Part shown: positions 50,425 through 59,385 of the stretch, piece after piece
Position numbering within the stretch: position 1 is the stretch's first letter
How the letters are laid out: each line of letters opens with the position of its first letter
Assembly (NCBI RefSeq): GCF_002019605.1
Contig: NZ_KV917368.1
Coordinates: forward strand, 3,796,519 to 3,860,518
Direction of reading: 5' to 3'
Source of the DNA: Alkalihalobacterium alkalinitrilicum
GTDB taxonomy: Bacteria > Bacillota > Bacilli > Bacillales > Bacillaceae_F
DNA: 64,000 nucleotides
The notes under the pieces: model-generated
Databases searched by the model: none
Seen by the model: only the letters and a program-made list of their open reading frames with translations
Told to the model about the DNA's origin: nothing
Program-made: the position numbers and the translations under genes

Positions 50425-52455
50425 ATGAAACAAAAAACAACAGGGAAGCGCCTTTTTCAATATGCAATGCTTTATAAAAAAACAATCTTTATTGCACTAG
50501 CGATGTTGACAATTGCAGTCGCAGCGGAGCTAACGGGACCATTTATCGCTAAAAAAATGATCGATGATCATATGCTTGGAATTGAAAGCCCTTGGGTGGA
50601 AGTGTCTGAGGAAAATGAGCAAACTGTTTGGTACAATAGCGGGCTGTATACGCGTAGCATAAATGCAACACAAGAAGAGCAAATTGGGAATGAAATTCAA
50701 ATTGTTCAAGTAGGGCGCTCATTCTACGTCGTACCTGAACACCTTCCATTTGACGGAAGTCGTGCAGTTGATGGAAATCTACTAACGATTACCCAAGGGG
50801 CAGAGACTGTTAGCTTTGAGGTTGAAAAACTCAGTCAACAACAGTTGTTTGCTTTTTATCAACCTGAAATTCGCCCGATGATTTTACTTTTAGTTTTTTA
50901 CCTTGTATTACTCGTTGTCGCAGCCTTTTTTCAATATGGAAAGGCAATAATGCTGCAAACCGCAGCGAATCGAATTATTCAAAAAATGAGAACCGATGTG
51001 TTCGAACAAATTCAACGGCTACCTATTACTTACTTTGATAGTCGGCCTGCTGGAAAAATTGTTTCACGTGTAACAAATGACACAGAAGCCATTCGTGAGT
51101 TATATGTGAAAGTATTGGCGACATTCTTTACGAGTGCTATTTATATGACAGGGATCTTTATCGCTTTGTTCTTACTCGATACGAAATTAGCAATGATTAC
51201 AATGTTTCTTGTACCGATTATTTTGATTTGGATGATCTTCTATCGTAAAGTGGCATCGAAATATAATCATCTCATTCGGTCAAGAGTGAGTGATATTAAC
51301 GGTATGATTAACGAGTCGATTCAAGGGATGTCCATTATCCGAGCATTTCGACGTAAAAGCCAAACCGCTAAAGAATTTGAGAAATTGAATGAAGAGCATT
51401 TTACGTATCAAAACAAGCTTTTGAGCCTAAATGCGATGACATCGCATAACTTAGTGTTTGTTTTGCGTAACATTGCCTTTGTGATCCTCATTTGGTATTT
51501 CGGTGGGCAATCGATTGGAGCAGCAGGGGTGATTTCAATTGGATTGTTGTATGCCTTTGTCGATTATTTAAATCGTTTATTTCAACCTGTTACAGACATC
51601 GTCAATCAACTAGCTCAATTAGAGCAAGCTCGAGTTGCTTCCGAACGAGTGTTTCAGCTTCTTGATGAAGAAGGAGAAGTCGTCAATGAAGGAGAAATTC
51701 CTCGCTATGAAGGGAATGTTCGCTTCGAAAATGTGTCATTTTCCTATGATGGGGAGAATGATGTGTTGAAAAATATTTCGTTCTCAACAGAAAAAGGTGA
51801 GACGGTCGCATTAGTTGGTCATACGGGCTCAGGGAAAAGTTCGATTATTAATCTTCTCTTCAGGTATTACGATATTAACCGGGGAAAGATTACAATTGAT
51901 GGGGTGGAGACAAAAGATATTCCACGTCAACACCTTCGAAAGCATATGGGGATTGTCCTTCAAGATCCATTCTTATTTTCAGGAACAATTGCTTCAAATG
52001 TTAGTTTAGAAGATCCGAATATAACAGAAGATCAAGTCAAAAAAGCTTTACAAGATGTAGGAGCCTCTCGCTTTATTGAAAGTTTACCAGAACAATATGA
52101 TGAGCCTGTCTTAGAAAAAGGAAGCACTTTATCTGCAGGAGAACGGCAACTCATTTCTTTTGCTCGCGCGTTAGCGTATGATCCTGCAATTTTAATTTTA
52201 GACGAGGCAACAGCGAATATTGACACCGAAACCGAAGCGATGATCCAAGACGCTTTAAATGTCGTGAAAAAGGGAAGAACAACCTTCATTATTGCACATA
52301 GGCTATCAACAATTCGAAATGCAGACCAAATTCTCGTGTTAGATCGAGGTGAAATTGTTGAGTGTGGAACACATGATGAATTACTCCAGCAACAAGGGAA
52401 GTATTTTCAAATGTATCAGCTTCAACAAGGAAAAGAGATCTCTAAAGCGGTATAA
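50425..52455 (+). CDS. bmrD: ABC multidrug exporter subunit BmrD-like
   Basis: 676 residues. Extra ~90-residue extracellular insertion in the first membrane loop (~45-140, rich in Glu and Gln), as in BmrD. The ATPase domain has Walker A GHTGSGKSS, a divergent signature TLSAGERQL in place of LSGGQ, and Walker B ILILDEATANID with the catalytic Glu. Together with BmrC it forms one active and one degenerate ATP site. The pair exports drugs or other hydrophobic compounds; induction by ribosome-targeting antibiotics is expected from the leader. Confidence 0.94.
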   Translation: MKQKTTGKRLFQYAMLYKKTIFIALAMLTIAVAAELTGPFIAKKMIDDHMLGIESPWVEVSEENEQTVWYNSGLYTRSINATQEEQIGNEIQIVQVGRSFYVVPEHLPFDGSRAVDGNLLTITQGAETVSFEVEKLSQQQLFAFYQPEIRPMILLLVFYLVLLVVAAFFQYGKAIMLQTAANRIIQKMRTDVFEQIQRLPITYFDSRPAGKIVSRVTNDTEAIRELYVKVLATFFTSAIYMTGIFIALFLLDTKLAMITMFLVPIILIWMIFYRKVASKYNHLIRSRVSDINGMINESIQGMSIIRAFRRKSQTAKEFEKLNEEHFTYQNKLLSLNAMTSHNLVFVLRNIAFVILIWYFGGQSIGAAGVISIGLLYAFVDYLNRLFQPVTDIVNQLAQLEQARVASERVFQLLDEEGEVVNEGEIPRYEGNVRFENVSFSYDGENDVLKNISFSTEKGETVALVGHTGSGKSSIINLLFRYYDINRGKITIDGVETKDIPRQHLRKHMGIVLQDPFLFSGTIASNVSLEDPNITEDQVKKALQDVGASRFIESLPEQYDEPVLEKGSTLSAGERQLISFARALAYDPAILILDEATANIDTETEAMIQDALNVVKKGRTTFIIAHRLSTIRNADQILVLDRGEIVECGTHDELLQQQGKYFQMYQLQQGKEISKAV

Positions 52456-52459
52456 GAAT

Positions 52460-52496
52460 AGAGCCAAACTTTTATTGAGGTTTGGCTCCTTTTTGT
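52460..52496. terminator. Terminator of bmrCD
   Basis: GAGCCAAACTT pairs with AGGTTTGGCTC, followed by CTTTTTG. Confidence 0.88.
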
Positions 52497-52535
52497 ATGG
52501 GTTAAGTTGTTTTAGGTTATGTAAAATGCTGTGGT

Positions 52536-52742
52536 TTAAGAGTCCATCTCTTTCAGTGAAGCTAGTTTATTCTTTTTCATTAAATAGGGTAAATCATTGT
52601 GTAATTTGTAATCGGCGTCCAAATGGCAAAAAGCACATTTACACGTTTTCGAACGCTCTTCTTCGTTTGAGATCTTCGTTACATGAGGAATATCGAGAAC
52701 ATCTAAGCCGTTTTTTATGTGTCGAGGACAAACGGATACCAT
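52536..52742 (-). CDS. CxxH/CxxC family small zinc-ribbon-like protein
   Basis: 68 residues. VCPRHIKNGLDVLD supplies CxxH and CAFCHLDADYKL supplies CxxC, the defining pattern of the small BA_5709-type family in Bacillaceae. The four ligands probably bind one zinc. Function is unknown. The RBS AAGGAGGGAATTCAA is strong and settles the ATG at 52742. It follows tatC on the same strand (17 bases after its stop), so may be transcribed with the phoX-tatA-tatC operon. Confidence 0.8.
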   Translation of the reverse strand: MVSVCPRHIKNGLDVLDIPHVTKISNEEERSKTCKCAFCHLDADYKLHNDLPYLMKKNKLASLKEMDS

Positions 52743-52758
52743 TTGAATTCCCTCCTTC

Positions 52759-53496
52759 TTAAGTAGAAGCGGTAGGTGCTTCTGTCGCTACATTTTTATT
52801 TTTTCTGAAAACGAGCTTGCTTAAAGTAATGCTAAACTCATATAAAAGGAGTAAAGGAATAATAACTAACACATCTGACAAAAAGTCAGGTGGTGTAATT
52901 AATACAGAGACGACAATGAGTAGGAAGTAGGCAAATTTTCTTCCTTTCACAAGCTTTTGTGGATTAACGATTCCTAGTTTGGTTAGGAACATGACGACAG
53001 CGGGCATTTCAAATAAGAAGCCAAAAGGTAATGTCAAATTGAGCATAAATTGAAAGTATTTTTCTGCTGTAAAAAATGTTTCAAATTGGTTTCCTGCGAT
53101 ATTGATTAAAAAGGAAAGGACGAGTGGAAATAAAATAAAATAACCGAACGAAATCCCCGATACAAATAAGACAAACATTCCAGGAATGAACCATAAGGTT
53201 GCTTTCTGCTCTTCCTTTTTTAGTGCAGGTTTGATAAATCTCCATAATTGAAAGGCCGCAACTGGTATCGACAAGGCGATGGCAATAATAGAGGCGATCA
53301 TCATATACACCCAAAGGATGTCACCAGGACCCAATAACGCTAATTTCCCATCCAGATCTTTTACTAAAAATTGATAAATGTCTTTGACAAAAATAAAGGC
53401 TCCAACCAAAGTGATGAAAAAAGTAACTAAAGTAATAATAATTCGTTTACGTAACTCTGCTAAATGGTCGATGAGTTGCATACTTTCTTTTTCCAT
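52759..53496 (-). CDS. tatC: Twin-arginine translocase subunit TatC
   Basis: 245 residues, six membrane helices. MQLIDHLAELRKRIIITLVT (with the conserved HLxELRxR) and FPLVLSFL, FGFLFEMPAVVMFL are family signatures. It recognises the RR motif of Tat signal peptides. Encoded with tatA and a PhoX-type Tat substrate, so it is probably dedicated to phosphatase export, like TatCd with PhoD in B. subtilis. RBS AAAGGAGATTAGG. The last ~15 residues are cytosolic and positively charged. Confidence 0.95.
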   Translation of the reverse strand: MEKESMQLIDHLAELRKRIIITLVTFFITLVGAFIFVKDIYQFLVKDLDGKLALLGPGDILWVYMMIASIIAIALSIPVAAFQLWRFIKPALKKEEQKATLWFIPGMFVLFVSGISFGYFILFPLVLSFLINIAGNQFETFFTAEKYFQFMLNLTLPFGFLFEMPAVVMFLTKLGIVNPQKLVKGRKFAYFLLIVVSVLITPPDFLSDVLVIIPLLLLYEFSITLSKLVFRKNKNVATEAPTAST

Positions 53497-53536
53497 CCTA
53501 ATCTCCTTTCATTAGAAGCGGATGAGACTCAGAGAA

Positions 53537-53598
53537 AGTGCCTAGCGCTAATCAAGATAACGTTCAACTGGAGGATATGGGACTTAGCGCTAGACACT
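53537..53598. repeat. Inverted repeat between tatC and tatA
   Basis: AGTGCCTAGCGCTAA (53537-53551) and TTAGCGCTAGACACT (53584-53598), 14 of 15 bases complementary. GCTAGACACT is also an arm of the hairpin at 55783-55833, so this is a dispersed palindromic unit. In the transcript it could reduce tatC expression relative to tatA. Confidence 0.7.
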
Positions 53599-53616
53599 CT
53601 TGAGCCCGATGCAAGA

Positions 53617-53841
53617 TTAACTTCCTGTTTTACTATTCGATTGCTCGACCGCTTGAAGTGTCGTTTTTTCTTCTGGAGTTTTTTCCGTTTCTCCATTGAC
53701 TAATTCATTCGTTGCCTTTTTAAACTCTTTTAACGTAGATCCAAAAGCTCGTCCAATCTCTGGAAGTTTAGAAGGGCCAAAGATAATTAATGCAATAACT
53801 AAAACGAGAATTAGACCTGGAATACCAATGTTTGATAACAT
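53617..53841 (-). CDS. tatA: Twin-arginine translocase subunit TatA
   Basis: 74 residues. One N-terminal membrane helix ([20 protein letters not shown]) is followed by the hinge [20 protein letters not shown] and an amphipathic helix, then a polar tail. It oligomerises to form the Tat pore. RBS AAGGAGGCTTCTT. It is the second gene in the phoX-tatA-tatC operon. Confidence 0.95.
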   Translation of the reverse strand: MLSNIGIPGLILVLVIALIIFGPSKLPEIGRAFGSTLKEFKKATNELVNGETEKTPEEKTTLQAVEQSNSKTGS

Positions 53842-53892
53842 AAGAAGCCTCCTTATAAATGGTCAAAATAAATACTAAAAATTGAACTACAA

Positions 53893-55356
53893 TTAAATCG
53901 TTACTCCATGACGATCTAGAACGGCTGCAGCTAATGGTGAAATTCCTTCTCTTTCAGCATAAGCTACTACTTTGTCTGAAATTTGCGGTGCAAAACTAGC
54001 TGGAGGAGCAGCATGGCTCATGGCTACTTGGCGAGCTGAGTTTCTGCGAGCAAATGGTCCCCAAACAGCAATGGTAAAACCAGGGCTTTGCATGTTGACG
54101 AACATGGTTTTTCCGTCAGGTGCGAAGCATACCCCAGCAAATTCAGATTTGTTAAATACATTTTGAGCAAATTCATACACATTTCCCTCTGGAGTTAAAC
54201 CGATAATCCGGTCTCCATTAGGGTTACCATCTTCAGCGATCCAAAGATCTCCCCAAGGAGTAATTGTAATATTATCTGGAGCTCGTAAATCATTTGTATC
54301 TTGAGACTCAAAGAAAAGTTCTAATGTATTTGTAGCTGGGAAGTAGCGGTATACACGACCAAATCTATTTGGTCCATTACCAGTACGTGCATTTGTATCG
54401 TCAAACCAGAATGCTCCACCACCAAACCAAGAGCCTTCTAAGCGTGTAAATTGTATACACCCTAAATCTCTTGCATCTTCTTTTGCTCGTTCAGGGTTTA
54501 CCTTTTTCCAAACAACACCGACTTTTTGACCTGGTGTAAAGTGACTTGCTGAATTATTTGGTAGCTCATCAAGGGCAGCTGCTTCGAGAACTCCACCTTC
54601 TTGAAGAGAGCCTAACTTTTGACTACGGTTATTAGGCGTAAAACGATATAGGAAAGAAGGCGAGTTATCTTCTGTTAAATACCAGATCCCAGTAGCAGGG
54701 TCGACACTACAAGCTTCATGAGAGAAGTAACCCATGTCACGAATTGGTGTTTTTGACATTTCATTTTCTGGATCATGTGGATTGACTTCAAATACAAAGC
54801 CATGACCCATTTCACGTGTTTCTTCACACGTTAACCAGGTCCCCCAAGTCGATGGACCACCTGCACAGTTCCGGATATTTCCAGAGTTCGTTACATATTC
54901 GTCAACAACTTCATGATTAGGTGCAACAACAAGAGCTGTTGTTCCACCAGCAGCCCCTTTACTCCATGGGTTTTTACCGTTTACAGCCCATTGGTGGTTC
55001 GTACCGCATTCGTGGTTACGGACAAGAATTGTTGTGTTTTTCGGCCCTTGGTAAGCTGCCATTCCATCAGGTAGACCTGGTACAACGTCACCACTTGGAT
55101 TTACCATTGGTTGTCCACTTGTTGAAATGATCTTGTACTGAAAACCTTGAGGTAAATCAAGAAAACCATCTGGATCCTTTACTAATGGACCGTAACCACC
55201 AAATCCACTCGTTGGATTGTTAGAATTTCCTCCACTCGCTAAAACATTCGCTTGTCCACCAAGAGAAAAAACGCCAGTTGTTCCTAAAGTTAATGCAAGT
55301 GTGCTCATGCCTCCAACTTTCAAAAAGTCACGTCTGTTCATGTTACTTGAATTCAT
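53893..55356 (-). CDS. PhoX family (DUF839) alkaline phosphatase with Tat signal
   Basis: 487 residues. The N terminus NMNRRDFLKVGGMSTLALTL carries the twin-arginine motif RRDFLK and a hydrophobic core, so it is exported folded. The mature part has the PhoX/DUF839 beta-propeller pattern: TTILVRNHECGTNHQW, GGTTALVV, TWLTCEE, GYFSHEACSVDPATG, DNITITPWGDLWIAEDG. Known PhoX enzymes bind calcium and iron. It is smaller than PhoX of Pseudomonas, as usual in Firmicutes. The operon order with tatA-tatC indicates that it is the main substrate of that translocase. RBS AGGAGGCTTTTTC. Confidence 0.88.
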   Translation of the reverse strand: MNSSNMNRRDFLKVGGMSTLALTLGTTGVFSLGGQANVLASGGNSNNPTSGFGGYGPLVKDPDGFLDLPQGFQYKIISTSGQPMVNPSGDVVPGLPDGMAAYQGPKNTTILVRNHECGTNHQWAVNGKNPWSKGAAGGTTALVVAPNHEVVDEYVTNSGNIRNCAGGPSTWGTWLTCEETREMGHGFVFEVNPHDPENEMSKTPIRDMGYFSHEACSVDPATGIWYLTEDNSPSFLYRFTPNNRSQKLGSLQEGGVLEAAALDELPNNSASHFTPGQKVGVVWKKVNPERAKEDARDLGCIQFTRLEGSWFGGGAFWFDDTNARTGNGPNRFGRVYRYFPATNTLELFFESQDTNDLRAPDNITITPWGDLWIAEDGNPNGDRIIGLTPEGNVYEFAQNVFNKSEFAGVCFAPDGKTMFVNMQSPGFTIAVWGPFARRNSARQVAMSHAAPPASFAPQISDKVVAYAEREGISPLAAAVLDRHGVTI

Positions 55357-55782
55357 GAAAAAGCCTCCTAAAATTTTTTAGTAGCTGCTGAACATGGAAG
55401 TGGCTCTACAAAAAATCTACCAAACGAACTTTAAAGGATTATGTAAAAAAGGTTTTGATAATGTAAATGTGAGAAAACACTTCAAAAGTATTGTTAATTC
55501 AAAAGAAAAGGAAAGGTTTTTTAATAAAACTTGGGGAATTAGCAGTGTGAAAAAACAGGCACATATACAGCATTTTTTCTATTTAGGTTGTAAGACTACT
55601 AACTTTTGTACTGAACAACATGTCATGGCGCCCAATAAATTTAGCGTTTTTGTTAATTTTCTGTAGGAAGACTGTAAATTCGGGAAAATTTTGTTCATGT
55701 TTTTATACATTCAACCATTTTAGTGTAAAGAATGGTTATTGGGTGAATAATAGCTTGATACGATGGTAGGTTAATAGAAATA
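55357..55782. other. Gene-free stretch upstream of phoX
   Basis: A chance frame at 55394-55666 has no RBS and overlaps the phoX promoter region. On the minus strand TTAACA, TTTACA and TTTACA occur at ~55498, ~55466 and ~55446, roughly at multiples of 10-11 bases, a weak hint of PhoP (Pho box) sites. Confidence 0.35.
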
Positions 55783-55833
55783 GCTAGACACTAACCAATA
55801 ATTTTGATAGGATATTATTGATTAGTGTCTAGC
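55783..55833. repeat. Long hairpin, 19-bp arms
   Basis: GCTAGACACTAACCAATAA (55783-55801) pairs with TTATTGATTAGTGTCTAGC (55815-55833), one mismatch, 13-base loop. It shares GCTAGACACT with the repeat between tatC and tatA. No T-run. Confidence 0.85.
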
Positions 55834-55947
55834 GGTCATTAATTCCCATACTATTAATTTTTAAAGTTCTAATAAGTTCTATTAATTAAAGTGAATATTG
55901 TATATTTGGTAAATGGAAGAAACTATCTCAAATAGATGTCTTTTCAT

Positions 55948-55986
55948 GGCCTAACTTCAGCAATTTGAGGTTAGGCCTTTTTTATT
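55948..55986. terminator. Hairpin with T-run
   Basis: GGCCTAACTTCAG...TTGAGGTTAGGCC followed by T6. It lies 30 bases upstream of the first MpsC-like gene and could act as an attenuator for it. Confidence 0.7.
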
Positions 55987-56017
55987 TTTGTCGATAGATA
56001 GGGAGGAACATTCTAGA

Positions 56018-56704
56018 ATGATCATGTCAAAAGTAGGTCAAGAGGAGTTAATGTATCTTAGTAGCTTTTTAAGCAAAAAGATGAAAACTAACTTCGGAAA
56101 AGGCCCCGAAACATGTGTATCTATTGTTAAACATCATACAATCTACGTCCAAATTCGAAATTTTATTACCCCAGCGGAAGAAGTTCTTAAAAACAAAAAT
56201 CAACTGAGTTTAGCCATTCAATTTCGTGCCGCGATTATGGAAACTATTTTTCAAGAATATAAGACGGAAGTTTTCAACTTATTAAATATGGAATTAGAAT
56301 CTTTTTATTACGATTGGGATTACAATTTAAACCAAGCACTTGTTATGTTTGTTAGTAATAAGGGTATAGATGAAATAAAGAGTGACGACCAAGAAGTCCT
56401 ACTAAAAGAAAAAGTGATGTACGTGAGCTCGAAAGTTCATAAAGAGCCAAGTGAAGTACACATTCAAAAAATAAATGCAAACATGTATGTTGCTAGATGC
56501 CAAGAAGCCATGTGTGAAATTGGGAAAGTTTTATATAAAAAGGGATTAAACGAAGTTTTGTATGAGTATGCGTATAATTTAAAAGGCCGCTTTTTTGAGA
56601 ATACCCATTATTTAGAGGCTGAACTGAACCGAAAAGTCGAGGCACACTATGTGCTTTGGGATTTTCGTCAAAATATAAACTATATGGTTTTCATATTTAG
56701 ATGA
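56018..56704 (+). CDS. MpsC/DUF2294 family protein, first paralogue
   Basis: About 228 residues. The N-terminal half shows the DUF2294 pattern: LSSFLSKKMKTNFGKGPETC, IRNFITPAEEVLKNKNQLSL, YKTEVFNLLNMELESFYYDW. The second half repeats it weakly (FENTHYLEAELNRKVEAHYV, then LWDFRQNIN), so the protein is a tandem of two domains. In S. aureus, MpsC works with MpsAB (bicarbonate/cation transport); no mpsAB is here. AGGGAGGAACATTCTAGA leads to ATG 56018; a TTG at 55988 was judged less likely. Confidence 0.78.
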   Translation: MIMSKVGQEELMYLSSFLSKKMKTNFGKGPETCVSIVKHHTIYVQIRNFITPAEEVLKNKNQLSLAIQFRAAIMETIFQEYKTEVFNLLNMELESFYYDWDYNLNQALVMFVSNKGIDEIKSDDQEVLLKEKVMYVSSKVHKEPSEVHIQKINANMYVARCQEAMCEIGKVLYKKGLNEVLYEYAYNLKGRFFENTHYLEAELNRKVEAHYVLWDFRQNINYMVFIFR

Positions 56705-56896
56705 GAATAAATTTTAATATTCTCCCTAAAAAGTAGAAATACTAATGAAAGCATTGAAAAATATAAGGGAACAAAATATTACTCGATGTAATAGTTGTTA
56801 ATATTGTCAAAGAAAGGAAATCTATGGTACGATTAATATGGTCAGTGCTCTATAGGCATGGACTATTTATTGTTCCCTTGTAATAAAGGAGCTCCT

Positions 56897-57577
56897 ATGG
56901 AAATTCAAGAGCAACTAAAACATATCAGTAGTTATACTAGCAAATTGTTAAGGAAGAATTTTGGACGTGGACCAGAGTCTTGTCAGGCTACACTGAACGG
57001 AAAGCACCTAGTGTTATACATAAGAGGGTTTATTTCACCAATGGAAGAAGTGTTGGTGCAAAAGGGTCAACAAAATTATGTTCATAGTGCTAGAGATGTT
57101 ATTATTGGGGACATCATTATTGAACTAAAAGGTGTTGTTCAAGTTACATTACAGACCGATGTCCATGAGGCGTATCATGATTGGAATTTTCCCAATAATT
57201 CCGGAATGGTGATACTAGAACTTGAAAATGAAGTTCTAGAAAGTGACGAAGATTTAGGGTTTAAAATTCATACTTTTGAACAAGAGGTTTCACGTATTAG
57301 TAGTTTAGTTCAAAAAGTACCTGAGCAGATCAATACAGTTGTTCATACGAAAAATATCCTTTTAGTTGAACGAGTGGGTATCCTAGTACCAATTGAAAAA
57401 GCTCTAGTACACAAAGGTTTTACGTCCGAGTTAATTTTGACAAAAGATGAGCTTGAAAAAAAGTATTTTCATCGAGATGGGAAGTTTGAGGAAATATTCC
57501 ATAGACGTGTTCAGGATATCTTTATTGATTGGAATTTAATTGAAGACAAATCGTTGATGGCATTTATTTTAAAATAA
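56897..57577 (+). CDS. MpsC/DUF2294 family protein, second paralogue
   Basis: 226 residues. Same two-domain layout as the first: HISSYTSKLLRKNFGRGPES, LYIRGFISPMEEVLVQKGQQ, AYHDWNFPNNSGMVILELE, then a second round ending FIDWNLIEDKSLMAFILK. The NFGxGPE and F(I/Y)xDW motifs are shared between halves and with the first paralogue. AAAGGAGCTCCT before ATG 56897 decides the start; the frame is open back to 56858. A terminator follows and then a histidine kinase. DUF2294 domains are known in kinase-associated contexts; a sensory role is possible. Confidence 0.78.
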   Translation: MEIQEQLKHISSYTSKLLRKNFGRGPESCQATLNGKHLVLYIRGFISPMEEVLVQKGQQNYVHSARDVIIGDIIIELKGVVQVTLQTDVHEAYHDWNFPNNSGMVILELENEVLESDEDLGFKIHTFEQEVSRISSLVQKVPEQINTVVHTKNILLVERVGILVPIEKALVHKGFTSELILTKDELEKKYFHRDGKFEEIFHRRVQDIFIDWNLIEDKSLMAFILK

Positions 57578-57622
57578 TAAAGGTAAATGATGGGGAGATA
57601 TCATAGGATAAAAGCCCCGCAT

Positions 57623-57657
57623 GACCTAACTTCTAATGATAGAGGTTGGGTTTTTTC
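57623..57657 (+). terminator. Terminator after the second MpsC-like gene
   Basis: GACCTAACTTCT pairs with AGAGGTTGGGTT around AATGAT, followed by T5. Confidence 0.75.
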
Positions 57658-57762
57658 TGTTTGTTAGTTGTTTTAGTAATAAATAGTGATGAGGGAGTAG
57701 GTCTTTGTATCCGTTGAAGGAGAATATACCGAACATTTTTCAAACTCTTAAGGAGGAAACAG

Positions 57763-59031
57763 ATGGCCAGTAGAAATGAGAATGGTTTAAATCGCAAGTA
57801 TACGAGCTGGATAATAATCGTCTGGTGTGTAGGTTTATTAGCATTGATATCATTTTTAATAAACAAAATTACAGTAATAGAAATTATTTTTGTAAGCCTT
57901 ATCACAACTTTTATTATGAGTAGTTCTTATTTTATTTTAAAAAATAAATACAGGAATGTAACAGGGAATAATCATCAACGTAAACAAACAGTTGAGTATA
58001 TACCATTCATTGATCAGGCACCGATACCCATCCTTTTTATTGAAAATAATACAATTAAGGATGTTAACGCGTTAGGGCTAGAACTCATGGGAGCTACACG
58101 TAAAGAAGAGCTTGTCAGTCAGTCCATCTTTTCGTTTCTCCCTCAAGAAAGGGATCGTTTTCAACCAATTTTGGGCGACAGTGATAACCAAAGGATCAGT
58201 CGGTTCGATGGTACTGTCATAAGGTTAGATGGACAAGTCATAAATGTAGACATTAATTTAAGCTCAATCCTATATAAGGGAGAATTGAGGCACTGTTTAT
58301 CTGTTCGAACCAAAGGAAGAAATGGTGAGGATGAAAGAAGACTACAGCACTATGAACAATTATCGGTATTAGGGGAATTAGCAGCTGGAATTGCCCACGA
58401 AGTCAGGAACCCTTTAACGAGTCTTAAGGGGTTTATACAAATTGTTGAATCGGAATGTGTAAATACAAAAAGATATACTGAAATTATGTCTTCAGAAGTT
58501 GATCGAATTAATGAGATTGTTAATGAAATGTTAATGCTCTCGAAGCCGAAGGTCGTTAAGTTTGAAGAGAAAAAACTACTTCCAATTATTGACTTAGTAG
58601 TTACATTAGTAAATACACAAGCTATTCTCTATAACATCGAAATCGTGGTCGATTTTGAACAAGATCTTCAAGATGTAGAAGTTGGTTGTGAAGAAAATAA
58701 ATTAAAACAAGTATTTATTAATTTAACGAAAAATGCCATTGAAGCCATGCCTGAAGGTGGAGTGATTAAGGTTCAGGTGAAAAGCAATAACGGTAGAATT
58801 GCGGTCCATATCATTGATCAAGGGATTGGAATACCTCAAGAGCAACTAGATTATATAGGAAAGAGTTTTTATTCGACGAAAGAAAAAGGAACGGGGCTAG
58901 GTTTGATGATTTGTCGTCGAATTATTGAGGATCATGATGGCGAAATGTTAATCCATAGTGAAGAAGGAAAAGGAACGGATGTTGAAGTGCAATTGCCAAT
59001 TGCAAATGGTGTGATGACTTCAACCTGTTAA
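57763..59031 (+). CDS. PAS-containing sensor histidine kinase
   Basis: 422 residues. Two membrane helices (~15-34 and ~38-59) form a short hairpin with almost no extracellular loop. A PAS domain follows (APIPILFIENNTIKDVNALG, ~86-185), then the H box GIAHEVRNPLTSLKGFIQIV (His212), N box NLTKNAIEAMPEGG, G1 DQGIGIP, F/G2 STKEKGTGLGLMICRRII. This is the layout of sporulation-type kinases (KinC/KinE-like) that feed Spo0F. No response regulator is adjacent, again typical of phosphorelay kinases. RBS AAGGAGGAAACAG. Confidence 0.9.
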   Translation: MASRNENGLNRKYTSWIIIVWCVGLLALISFLINKITVIEIIFVSLITTFIMSSSYFILKNKYRNVTGNNHQRKQTVEYIPFIDQAPIPILFIENNTIKDVNALGLELMGATRKEELVSQSIFSFLPQERDRFQPILGDSDNQRISRFDGTVIRLDGQVINVDINLSSILYKGELRHCLSVRTKGRNGEDERRLQHYEQLSVLGELAAGIAHEVRNPLTSLKGFIQIVESECVNTKRYTEIMSSEVDRINEIVNEMLMLSKPKVVKFEEKKLLPIIDLVVTLVNTQAILYNIEIVVDFEQDLQDVEVGCEENKLKQVFINLTKNAIEAMPEGGVIKVQVKSNNGRIAVHIIDQGIGIPQEQLDYIGKSFYSTKEKGTGLGLMICRRIIEDHDGEMLIHSEEGKGTDVEVQLPIANGVMTSTC

Positions 59032-59041
59032 CCTTGATGAA

Positions 59042-59091
59042 AAGTAAGCTTTAGGAAACAAATCACTGCTTCCTAAAGCTTATTTTTTGCT
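59042..59091 (+). terminator. Terminator of the kinase gene
   Basis: AAGTAAGCTTTAGGAA pairs with TTCCTAAAGCTTATTTT around ACAAATCACTGC. Confidence 0.9.
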
Positions 59092-59385
59092 TTTGATTAA
59101 ACAAGTGTGACAATCTATGTTCGAATACAGTTAAACCGTCGGTAATAACAACTTTGTAAAAAAGAACTCTTAGTAAAGTACTGTGAAATACTTTGACGTG
59201 TATTTTTAATGGCATAATTCAGACTTTAGATGTAGAAGAGAAATCACGTTTACAATGTGACGATGGTGAGTAAGATAGTAGTGGGGATGATTTTTATTCG
59301 AATAGCTGGTCATTCATAGATATCTTTAGTTTTTTATGATATAACTACTTATAAAATGAACTGTGAAATAGAGAGGTTGAGGTGG
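59092..59385. other. Leader region of glnS
   Basis: AT-rich, ~290 bases. No T-box is seen (no TGGNACC element and no terminator just upstream of the start). GTTTACAATGTGACG at 59249 is a possible promoter part. Nothing else was recognised. Confidence 0.4.

Noticed and set aside
55440-55505. PhoP boxes for phoX
   Set aside because: TTAACA and TTTACA occur, but spacing and matches are too loose to claim sites without PhoP binding data.
55394-55666. Plus-strand 90-codon frame upstream of phoX
   Set aside because: No RBS, no recognisable pattern, and it covers the phoX promoter region.
59092-59385. T-box leader for glnS
   Set aside because: No TGGNACC T-box core, no specifier stem and no terminator near the start.
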